Below, piece after piece: positions 54,301 through 64,000 of a stretch of DNA of 64,000 nucleotides (the stretch's first letter is position 1; every line of letters begins with the position of its first letter). Source of the stretch: Acanthopleura granulata. Lineage: Eukaryota > Mollusca > Polyplacophora > Chitonida > Chitonidae. The stretch spans positions 2,673,041 to 2,737,040 of the forward strand of contig JABBOT010000023.1 in the NCBI GenBank assembly GCA_016165875.1, read 5' to 3'. Made by a program: the position numbers and the translations under genes. The notes under the pieces were generated by a model. The model ran no database searches. It saw only the letters and a program-made list of their open reading frames with translations, and was not told where the DNA came from.

Positions 54301-57300
54301 CCGTCACATATACACAGTAAGCCATAGGCTTATAGCGAGTAACATTCGTAGAAATTTATACACCATTTTTTCTTGAGAAGCAAAATATATTTTATGATTA
54401 TTTTGAAACCATTTTGACAGAAAGATAAGCAGATAATAATTATTTACAGAATATTAAATATAAATATACATATACATACACACACTAATACCCACATACA
54501 TGTGCGTATGTGTATATACACTTCCACATATATACAGATATGTACATAATTATAGTTCAGTTTTGCCCACGAAGTATTGGTGTGTTTTGACAGTTGTTAT
54601 GACATGTTATGAACAACCCTGTTTTCGTTATCCATTCACATTTATACAGTTGTATTTGCTGGGAAGTATCAAAGTGCACCGGAATAACCTCTACTTTTTT
54701 TTTTCTTCTTGGACAAACGAATCTATATATTTATGTATACAATGCAATGTGGCTTGGTGGAGAGCATTACAGTGATCTTCTCCAGTCGACCTGGCTTTAA
54801 TAGGGTACTAAATGTTTGCAATTTGAAGCAAAGTATATTTCACATGTCAGGGTATACACTGAGGTACCTGTTTGTCCTGCCGTACACGTGTACCTATGGG
54901 CATGTAGAACAGTGACAGGTGTACTGGGCCAAGGTCACGCTTGAAAGCTTTAGCTGAGTGCTTTAGCCTGATGGCTAATTCATGTGAATTATAAATAAAC
55001 TGTACCGCAATATATTTCCAAACAAATGAAGACATAAAAACTATGTGCTCTTGATATATCTGTGAGCATATTGATGGATATTTCAGGGAACCATCTTGTT
55101 TTTTTATTTGTATTATTGTCATTTTTTTTTTTATCTCATCAGCATGGAATGACACAAGGATTTTATGTGTATCATGATGTTCTCAGACAGGATGTTTTTA
55201 AATGCTGGTATACACATGTAGGCCTACATGTACATTTTGCTTATCTTCATCCTTATGTAAAATGTCATCATTCAAATCAAACTTGTTTGTGTTGCAACAC
55301 ACCTGCATCTGTTTCTAATAATGAACTAGGCGAATAATACAGACAGCATTAAGGTCCATTCTGCTCAAGACTGGGCTCACATGTAGAACCTATTTAACCA
55401 GCGTTACCGGTTTGCTAGATCATTTAATAACAAAACAACGTTGGTATGTTTCTTGGATTGCTACTTTACCTTTGTAAAATTAATAAAATTCTTTTTAAAA
55501 GCACAAGACACCACATTTTAAGTCCATTGTTATATGTGCATTTTACAATAAAGCAGCCTTATTTTTATTAAAGCATGTGGTTGTATGTGGAGGTCAGTCA
55601 GCAATCTGTGGATGGTCATGGGTTTCCCTCAGGCTCTGCTCGGTTGCCTCCCACTATAATGCTGGCTGTCGTCGTATATGCGAAATGTTCTTGAGCACTC
55701 CGTAAAACACCAATCAAATAAAATAAATAAATATTAAAGCATTGGTGACATCCCACAGCAAATCACACATGTACATGGACTTGTACAGCTGATATGACTG
55801 ATGGACTGAAGTATCGCCCTAATGAGGTCAGAGAATTACATTATATTTGCCTCTAAGATGTGTAATGCTGTATTTGCCATGTTTTTCTGTGGAAAGTTCA
55901 TGTAGTTCACTTGTAGCTCATGCATTCATGTAATACATGTATCTGTGTTTCAGATGTTAACAATAGAGGAGATGAAGATGCCACTCCATTGCACTTTGCA
56001 GCTCGTTACCGTAGAGAAACAAGGTCATCCAAACAAAAAAATGAGGTACATGTAATATAGTTGCATAACTTGGCAGTAGAAAGTAGTGAACAAAAAATAA
56101 ATAAATTGACATCAAACACTGATTTATGGTTTGAAAAAAAATTCATTTCCTGATTTTGTGACATTTCTTATAGTCTGACCCAGACTATATTTTGGCTGTA
56201 TCATTTTGTGACCTAATGTTCCAGCATCTATATTTTCTAGTGTTATTCGTCCTATAAATAGATCTACGTCCATACATGTTTGTTGTTATCTGTGTGGGTT
56301 GAATTCATACTCTAACACATATTGAAGGACATAAGATTTGAACATGTAATGGAAAATTACTGATTCACCTGTTTATGGGAACTGTTACTCCTTGGCACAG
56401 ATTTGTGCGTGTTCCTGATGTAAACTTGTGGAATTATTTGATGGAGACACCATAAATTTATGAATCTTAAATTTTGTACGCTTTGGATCACCAGATGTGA
56501 AAGCAGCAACGAGTGCACATAATTGCATGCTTTTAAAACATAAAAGGTAGTCACAATGAAATGTCATTGAGACGTTCCACTCGATGGGAAATACAGACAG
56601 TTCCTGACGTATAATGTCTGCTTTGCTCAGTCATCTTTTTGGCCAAGATGGACAAGGCTGATGCAGGTGTATAGAAACTTTTTTTTGCTCTATTTTGAAA
56701 TTTGGCTTAGAATGTGAAGAAAAGGTTTCTTAAATGACATGTTTATATGTGCCTGTATAAAGTTTCACCTGAAGTCCTACATGGAATTTTGTTTCACCAT
56801 GGTTTGGTTTTAATTTTGCCGTTAATTGACATTACGCCAAAATGTTTCAATCCTAATCAATGTCTGTCTTCAGGGAAGTGGAGAATCAGGGGAAGAGGTA
56901 GATTGGATTTTTCTCTCTGCATGGGCAACATCATGGATAATTTTTTATTAACATTTTTGGGAAATTTGATTGCTATAAAGCTTAATAGTTGTAATTCCAG
57001 AGTCGGATGTGTCATAGATCTGATGTAAACTTTACAATGATACATGTAGAAGCTGCCTTATTTTTATTTTGAACAATTCATGTGACATCTTTTTTATCAA
57101 AAGCAGGTAGCAAAATGTCTTTAGTTAAAGACAGTATATCGATGAACCACTTCAGACTGGGCATAGTGTAAAAATGAGACTTCCTCTTGACATTTACATG
57201 TACATGTATCTTGGACAATCACAATCTTGGGGGACGGGGGTATGCTGTTGTTTGCACACAATGTGCTTCATGTGCATGTAGCTTGGGACTTGCGCAATCA

Positions 57301-60300
57301 CAATCTCAGGGGGGTCGTTGTTTGCACACAGTGTGCTACATGTACATATAACTGTCCAGAAAGTCAAACCCATTGTCACCAACAATCTGGAATTAGACCA
57401 TTGGCTTTATGGCTTGTCACACTTCATTTTAAGTTTCATTCTTTTGTTGAAGCTACATACTGAACAGATTGATATCTTCCCTTTCTTTCTGACAGCTATT
57501 TTATGAATCTTTATAGGCCTACTTCCTATGGGTCACTGTCACCTTTTAAACTGTCTGCTGTTAAACATGTTATGTCTGTTTTAACTGTTTTTTCTACGGT
57601 ATTGTGATAAAGGTAATCTGTGGTTGGCGGGTACTGTTGTCATTCTCAGACTCTCATATTTTAGGGCATCACATGCACGTCTTCGGGACAGTCATGTAGT
57701 TCTTGAGTACGATTGAAGTGGTGTTGAGACATAATCATCATTTCAGTGTTTCATGTATCTGCCATATCTAAGCGTTAATGGAAACATTGGTCACAAGCTA
57801 TTAAACCTTGAAGTCCAGCAGATCAGTGTCTTGTTCAGTGTCCATGTTGTGACATTGAAGTCAGAATCCAGGTCATGCGTCGTGGGTCCATGTTTCAGAT
57901 GGACACCACTTCACACTTGCTGGAATTATGCTGCATGTGTGTTTATACATTTCTTTGGCTTCACTGCACCTTGTCGAACACTTCAGTATCCTTTAACTGT
58001 ATGATTGGGGCAAAATTGTTGTGATTTCTCACATCGTTCTGGTTAGCTTTGTTGTGTATCCCGAGTAGGCTGTATACAGTTTTCATTTGCACTGTACACA
58101 TTTTAGAAATGAATATGCAAGCACATACAAGTACCAGCAAACTTAGCATCGATTGATTGAAGATAAATACATTAATGACCACCTCTCCCAACCTTAATTT
58201 TGAAAACTGACAAATCTCTTTAAGAGTCCTATATAGGCATACATGTATAAGAAAATACAAGTGTTGAAGAGGAAAACGGTGATAATGAACTGTTAGCTCG
58301 CTGGAGTTCTTACCCTATACTCTGAGCTGTAAATATGTAAATGACATGCATTTTCTGTATACTGTCACATCACTGATTGCTCATCTTGTTTCCTATATTC
58401 TTTTCAGCATGGGTCTGCCAGCAACCTGCGGATGGCCGTGGGTTTCCCCCGGTTTCCTCCCACCATAATGCTGGCCGCTGTCATAAAACTGAAATATTCT
58501 TGAGTACGGCGTAAAACACCAATCAAATAAATAAATAGATATATCTTTTCAGTATGTTCATCTTATAACTATTTTCCTCACCTCAAGCATTTGTGCTAAT
58601 GAGTTTCTGGAGGATATTTGAAAGCTATTTTCATGTCAATATTTGTTTCATTTTCTTTCTGAAATCATGCTACTGGGACCCCTTGGCTGTCTTCAGAAAG
58701 CCATGTGTGTTTTGACGTGTTTTGGAATTGCCTGACTTCTGTGGGTTAATGCTGAGAACGTTGTTCTGGAGAACAAAATTCTGAAATATGAGTGTTTGGA
58801 ACTCTGGGTATGGAGGTGAAGGTGGTTGGGGTGGGATGGACTTAAATGTGGTGTTTGTTGAGTTGAGGTGAGGTGGCTGAAGTGTGAAATACTACTGGTA
58901 AACAAGTTCCTTTAGGGGTATCGCTAGAAATGTCGAATGAAGTGTATATTTAAACAGAAATAGGCAACAGTAGAAACACATATAGACGTGTGTCATGCTG
59001 GTTGGTGGTGGGGTGGAAGGTGGGCAGAGTCCACCAGAGTGGTGGATATGTCAGCCACATAAATATCAGACCCCCTTTTTAAAGATTTTGTAGCCATGTT
59101 TAAGTAATGAATCTTGATGTATGTACTGATTTTTGGAATATTTACAGAACATAATATGAAATTAAAGACTACACCAGACAAAAATTTTCTGTTTAAGCAA
59201 TTCAAATACTGAACTTTATGTGTTTCTCTCACAACAGCAGGCTTACTCATTTCACATAAGGTTACTGTCTCTGTCTAATGATTTTGTGTTTTCTGAATAA
59301 TTAATTTTTCAAATAGTTCTATTTTAACTCAAACTGTGAAAGCTATGCATGAACGTTATTGAGCCACCCAGCCTAGTTAATGCAAAATGGATGCTGATGT
59401 TTCGTTTTCTTTCTTGGTGAAAACATTTATCATCCAATCTGCCCTGGAGTTGATTATGTTTGTTCGTGTTGTCAGAAAGTGCACAAAATTACAGTTTCTA
59501 GCCTAATATATATTTATGTACTAATCTTTAAGCCTACAGTATCCAAAGCCACTTTATTAATTGGAAACATATACAAATCACATCCTAGAAATTTTCCAGT
59601 ATAGTCTCGTTTAGGCATTTTATGTCTATAAATGTTTACGATGTTTGTTCCTCTTTTGTATATGTGGGGGCCCCATTATGATTAAAGAATACAATTAGCA
59701 AGCTAAAGGAAAGAAAATTATTTAAACATATTAATATTACCATTCAAAATGATGCTGTCCTACCTGTTGCAGTGGTTGCCTCCCTTGATAAAGCTAAGTT
59801 GATCAGTTGTGTTAGTGAAGATGCCATTTGTTGTGTGTTCAGGATGAGAACAGCTTGGGGGGGGACTTGGCTGATGGAGGGGACCCTGTGGTCAGATACC
59901 TGATATCAGCAGGGGCTGATATCAACTCAGAGGACAAATATGGCCTTACCCCTCTCCACTTTGCAGCCATGAGGGGTAACGAAGTAGCAACCAAAGAATT
60001 ACTGAGATGCAAGCAAATTAATATAGAGGTAAGTCCATGTACTGTGAAATAGATGTATTTATAGCATTGTACATGGGCATGGTGAAGATATCTGAGCCTG
60101 TGCCTTATAACTGGGAGAACGTAGTGAACTTAAAACTTTCCCTGCATCATGGCAATATAAACTAGATATCTTGCACGAAAACCCAAATTAGGTGAAATCA
60201 GGCCGACAAACCTTTGAAGAATTTCCAGTAGGGCTTTATCCACATTTCGGTGAATGTCTTAACTCATTACAATGGGAGATCTTGGCACTTCTTGGTTAGA

Positions 60301-63300
60301 GGCCAAGTGCAAGAACCATATATATACTCTCCGTTCATCAGTCATCACCATTTAGTTTTCATGGTATCAGATTGACTTTTGGTACAGTTTGCTTCAATAT
60401 GATAATTAGTTAGATCAGGTTCAGGCATTGTGTATGTCATCCATTGTTCTTGACAAAATCGGTTTTGGACTTTGACTTAGCTGTTGTTCTGAACTCTCAA
60501 ACCTAGTGTAGGGGAAAAGCACTATACATTCACATAGGTGGTTGTAATTGTGGAAGGGTGTAATCTGTAGGCTGAGGACAAGCAACGGATGACGGCACTC
60601 CACCAGGCGGCCATCCACAACAACCAGGAGGTGGCTCACATGTTGATCCAGGCGGGGGCTAGTCTGCGCTGTAAGGATGAGGACAACTCCACGCCCCTCC
60701 ACCACGCCTGCTCCGAGGGTAACGTCCACATTGTCAACATGCTACTCCAGGCTGGGGCAAAACTTGATGGCTGGGTCACCATCTCTCAGGTAAACCAAAC
60801 AGATGCGCCCTACCTTCACTTGGGACAGTTTGTGCTCTGTTTGTTTTTTTTCTCCAGGTATTAATTATCCTAATTCTTCAAATTTTTTTAGGCACTGAGT
60901 ATAGTTTTGGTACTGCTGAAAGCCAAAACTGACATTTCTCTCCCAGTTTACCAGAAAATTGAAGTCAGCATATGGAAATGATGTTCATCAGGTGAACTAT
61001 ATACGATGTTGGGAAAAAGAAACTATATTCTGGTTTTAGTTACATGCATATTGGCTAAAATGGGCAGATCAAGTGTCTCAAAAATTAGAAGAATGAGGAT
61101 ACTCAGCTATCTATTGATTCTGAAGTCCGTGCCATTTGATGATGTTATCATTGCCTAATTTGTGTATTCAGTTCTCAAGTTTTTGACTTCAGGATACTGT
61201 ACTTCATTACTCTTTTTGGGGAGCTGAGAGAAATTTTTATTTTATCACGTGTAAATGTTGTTTTCCAGATGGTAACTGACACAGATGTTGATGGCAGCAC
61301 TTGCCTTCATCTGTCTGTTGACAGCGGACATTATGAGGTGGCCAAAATTTGCATAGAGAAAGGTAATATACTATTGATTTCTGATCATTGGCTGATTTTA
61401 AAGAAGCAGGACAATTTCAAAAAAATTTGTACTGATGTTTCTCTCTGTAAATATACACTGTTGGTGTTGTAGCTCAAAAAAGATGTGCGTGAAAACTTTT
61501 CTTCATCTCATAAATTTTATGTTACGAGCAACAGCTAACAGCATGTTGATTCCTTCAACAATCAAAGTCTAAGCGTACTATTATGAATGATAGTCACACT
61601 GAATCATGTCTTTAGCTTAATATATATACCCCAGCAACATAGTTGTCGGAGGGTTGATATGCTGAAATCACCCTTTGTGTCTGTGAACACTACTTTGTCC
61701 ATGCAACACGTACTGAGGTAATGCACAGGAATATTTCTGCACATCTTCCCCATGGTCCAAACTTTTGTATACAAAATGTTAAGGCTCTGCCCATTAAGAT
61801 TTACAGAGTTACCCCCCTTGATGTACTCAGCTGGCTGCAGATATGATTTTGACCAGACAACTTCTCCAAACGTACTACACAGATTTGCTTGAAATTTTGT
61901 ATACATGCTACCTAATCATAAGGTTTCTTAATTTTCACGATAAACTGTACAATGTGTACAAGGTTTTTCCCTTCAGGTACTTAGCTTAATAGTGCTCTGT
62001 CATGTATGCATGCACACAAACTACCTGAACAGATACTTAGTTACTGACAAGTTTGTTCTGTGGCTTAATTATGCATGTAACGTTTACTGTGTGTCTGTAG
62101 GTGCTGATGTGAACGCTCCGCGGATGCATTACACATTTCCACTTCACCTGGCAGCTGTGGCAGGAGATCTGAACATCGTCAAACTGCTGCTGGAGAAAGG
62201 AGCCCGAATTGACGTGCTCAATGACTCCATGGAAACCCCACTCCACAAAGCTGCTGCGTACAATCACATCTCTGTCGTCCAGTACTTGGTGGAAAGGTTA
62301 GCTGATTCACTTGTGGCATGTCATACTCGGGAGTGTCCAGGAATGGAGACTGCCTTCCAGAACTTGAGCTGAATCATGGAGCATTACAGTGCTAATATTT
62401 CATATTTCTTACCTAAAATATAGGAATCACAGGCATGCAATGTAAAACGTTGATGCTGGAATATTTTATGGTAAAGTAGCCTTGCTTCTTGTAAGTTTAT
62501 GAAGAAATCAAGTTGGTAGTCTTTAGTTCTTGTGCCATGGGTTCATGGGCTTTAGGTTCCCATGCTATGGGTTCTTGTGCCACAGGTTCACATGCTATGG
62601 GTTCATGTGCCACCGGTTCCCATGCTATGGGTTCATGTGCCACAGGTTCACATGCTATGGGTTCATTTTCCACTCATGGCATCACTAAGTAGTGAAATAT
62701 TCTGGACTCGAATAACACCTTCATGCTTCACACACACCTGCTGTCACAAAGTGAATTGGAATTCATGTGTCTGACTGTGCACTCAGATAAGAAAATATTC
62801 TGGAATCAGAAATGGCAAATAAACTTTGTCTGGTTTCAGGGGTGCCCAAGTGAACCGTAAAGACAAAGATAACTACACCCCCTTGCTGATAGCTGCTGTC
62901 AAGGGTAACGCAGAGACAATAGACATCCTGCTTGAGATAGGTGCAGACATCACCATTTGTGACAAGAATGACAAGACAGCCATTTACCTGGCGGCAGAAG
63001 AGAACAAGATACAAGCCTTGCAGGTACAGATTCTTTGTGCTGTGTTCTGCTCGGTGATCAAGCAGAAAAGTTACCCGCTGACCCTGTCCAGCCTATCTTT
63101 TGCTAACAATATTTTGTCATTTCCACCCCATTCTTCTCAGGCGATGCTGGATTAGTGTATGGAACAGTCTGTTGAGCTTCCTCAAGGTAGAAAACAAGTA
63201 TTTAAACATTTACAAATGCATATATTTTAACAACTGCTTTACTTTTGCCCGTTTCAGCGTCTTTTGGAACATAAAAATGCCCCGGAGCTCATGGGCAACA

Positions 63301-64000
63301 GTGATCGCTATGGCAATGAACCTCTTCATGTAGCTGCAATGAATGGCTTTCTGACTGTCGCAAGGGTAAGAAATAAAAATGCTTGTATTAACTGACCTGA
63401 TAAACTGAGACAAGATACTAAGGTTCATGCATATCCTTGAAGCTAAGATTTTGGATGTATGTTTTGGTGGTAAAATTATTCCTTCAAGAAAAGAGGTACT
63501 AATACAGCTTTACACATTCTCTGCTTCTCGTGTGATTGAATTCAGAGATTTCAGAGATTATTACGCAGTTTCGTGTAATATTTGTGTAGATTGTGGACAT
63601 ATATGTACTATTTATTTAATTAATGTTTTAGTGTTTACTGGACAAAGGAGCTGATATAGACTGTAAAAATGAAGAGGAGCAGACACCATTGCACCTGGCT
63701 GCTAAGAACGGACGAACTAAGTATGCCTGTCATGGTTTAAGTTATAAATCATCCTTGAAAATTATCAACTGACTCATTCTTTCTCGTTGTTATTTGAAAG
63801 TTATTTCTTGCAGGGAGACAAAATTCATAGTCTTTTTCGCATTTCTCAAGTGTGTAAACTGATGCATCTTAATTATTACACTAGTATGGATTAGTTAACT
63901 ATTTTGTGCATGGAGATTGGCCCTGCCCTTGACATGACATATCTTTTCCACAAACTGTTCTTTGACTTACCATTACAAGTGTTTCTATAGGGAGAGGTAC
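48324..64000 (+). CDS. TRPA1: TRPA1 cation channel, 5' part: N-terminus and ankyrin repeats (runs off the window)
   Basis: TRPA1 is a tetrameric, calcium-permeable plasma-membrane channel that senses electrophilic irritants and, in many invertebrates, heat. Exons: 48324-48485, 52701-52869, 55954-56045, 56874-56897, 59843-60028, 60571-60789, 61269-61362, 62101-62296, 62840-63023, 63258-63365, 63632-63720 and 63991 to the window end. Phases agree at every junction, giving 507 whole codons. The protein has an acidic, Gly-rich N-terminal tail (1-54), then ARDGDVQNMERLL and about 12 ankyrin repeats with the TPLH-AA signature (SPLHYAAR near 88; ATPLHFAAR, LTPLHFAAM, STPLHHAC, STCLHLSVDSGHY, FPLHLAAV, TPLHKAAAYNH, TPLLIAA, KTAIYLAA, EPLHVAAM, TPLHLAAK). 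The arrangement matches insect and molluscan TRPA1. The remaining ankyrin repeats, six membrane helices and the pore lie beyond 64000. Intron 1 is 4.2 kb. The frame is open upstream to 48213 but has no ATG there, so 48324 is the start. Confidence 0.95.
50653..50868. mobile_element. Foldback element (family F1-like), 216 bp
   Basis: The left arm (GGGGCATGCTTCACAAACCG, then ATTTTGGGC) and the right arm read in reverse (GGGGCCTGTTTCACAAAGCG, then ATTTTGGGC) match over about 29 bp. Located in TRPA1 intron 1. Confidence 0.5.
51033..51256. mobile_element. TIR element (family T1)
   Basis: Ends are inverted: GTACTGTAAATGACCTAAGG at the left, and the reverse complement of ATACTCTAAATGACCTAAAA at the right, which includes GTCATGGAC internally. 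About 223 bp, AT-rich, no ORF, probably flanked by TA. It is in TRPA1 intron 1. A further single end of the same family is at 27267-27290. Confidence 0.5.
51587..51700 (+). repeat. Dispersed repeat C, copy 2
   Basis: It aligns with 22878-22985 over AAAATTATACTTTTTGTCAA, GCCCTGAAATGGGTAAAC, GCAAATGTAGTTTTGTC and GGCGCTGAAAGCTGC. Located in TRPA1 intron 1. Confidence 0.5.
55578..55733 (+). mobile_element. SINE family A, 5'-truncated
   Basis: CAATCTGTGGATGGTCATGG, TGCCTCCCACTATAATGCTG, GTCGTCGTATATGCGAAATG and CCGTAAAACACCAATCAAAT, ending in an AAATAAATA tail. Located in TRPA1 intron 2. Confidence 0.8.
56874..56897 (+). CDS. TRPA1: TRPA1 micro-exon, 24 nt (GSGESGEE)
   Basis: A pyrimidine-rich acceptor (CTGTCTTCAG) ends at 56873 and a GTAGAT donor starts at 56898. 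The exon is phase 0 on both sides and adds eight small/acidic residues in a loop between ankyrin repeats, where the flanking exons are also charged (RSSKQKNE and DENSLGGD). Skipping it keeps the frame, so it may be a cassette exon. Not proven by sequence alone. Confidence 0.6.
57210..57352. repeat. Tandem duplication, two units of about 72 bp
   Basis: CAATCACAATCT, GTTGTTTGCACACA and GTGTGCTACATGTACAT (with variants) occur in the same order in 57210-57281 and 57282-57352. Located in TRPA1 intron 4. Confidence 0.7.
58410..58537 (+). mobile_element. SINE family A, 5'-truncated, well preserved
   Basis: GGTCTGCCAGCAACCTGCGG, GGTTTCCTCCCACCATAATG, TATTCTTGAGTACGGCGTAA and an AAATAAATAAATA tail. 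Among the least diverged copies in the window, so probably among the younger ones. Located in TRPA1 intron 4. Confidence 0.8.
62525..62673. repeat. Minisatellite, about five units of 30 bp
   Basis: The unit is close to GGTTCACATGCTATGGGTTC followed by ATGTGCCACA. The array lies in the TRPA1 intron between exons 62101-62296 and 62840-63023. Its translation (repeated MLWVHVP) is an artefact of a unit length divisible by three. Confidence 0.9.

Overview
The window is nuclear DNA from an invertebrate animal. It is AT-rich, with short coding exons separated by kilobase-scale introns with GT/AG borders, and with many interspersed repeats. The arginine kinase, the invertebrate-type TRPA1 and two tRNA-derived SINE families with tails of a type I associate with molluscan genomes point to a lophotrochozoan, most likely a mollusc. 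I cannot name the species.

Layout. (1) 1-5.1 kb: no recognisable gene; one TIR-type repeat copy and a very tentative TATA + exon + intron + small ORF at 2.3-3.1 kb. (2) 5.7-15.7 kb, minus strand: a complete arginine kinase gene of five exons, 349 codons, with a TATA-like element upstream. (3) 15.8-20 kb: intergenic, with a long TA microsatellite and one SINE. (4) 20.07-23.54 kb, minus strand: a gene for a disordered, Ser/Thr-rich protein of about 637 aa that I do not recognise. It has a KEN box, an internal tandem duplication and a probable 5' non-coding exon; two CACGTG E-boxes lie just upstream. (5) 27.03-34.05 kb, plus strand: a complete BTBD10/KCTD20-type gene, nine coding exons, 417 aa. 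(6) 34-48 kb: intergenic, rich in SINEs and foldback elements, with a 42/43-bp minisatellite and one GC-richer open stretch near 43.5-43.9 kb. (7) 48.0-64 kb, plus strand: the 5' part of a TRPA1 channel gene. Twelve exons are visible, including a 24-nt micro-exon; they encode the N-terminus and about 12 ankyrin repeats, and the window ends inside exon 12.

The four genes show no sign of acting as one pathway: phosphagen buffering (arginine kinase), Akt signalling (BTBD10/KCTD20), sensory cation channel (TRPA1) and one unknown. All exon joins were checked by hand for reading-phase continuity. I found no rRNA gene, functional tRNA gene, CRISPR array, operon or bacterial-type system, and nothing that amounts to a new multi-gene system. 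The most interesting points are the unrecognised gene with its internal duplication, the TRPA1 micro-exon, the repeated CACGTG boxes at two promoters, and at least three families of small inverted-repeat elements.
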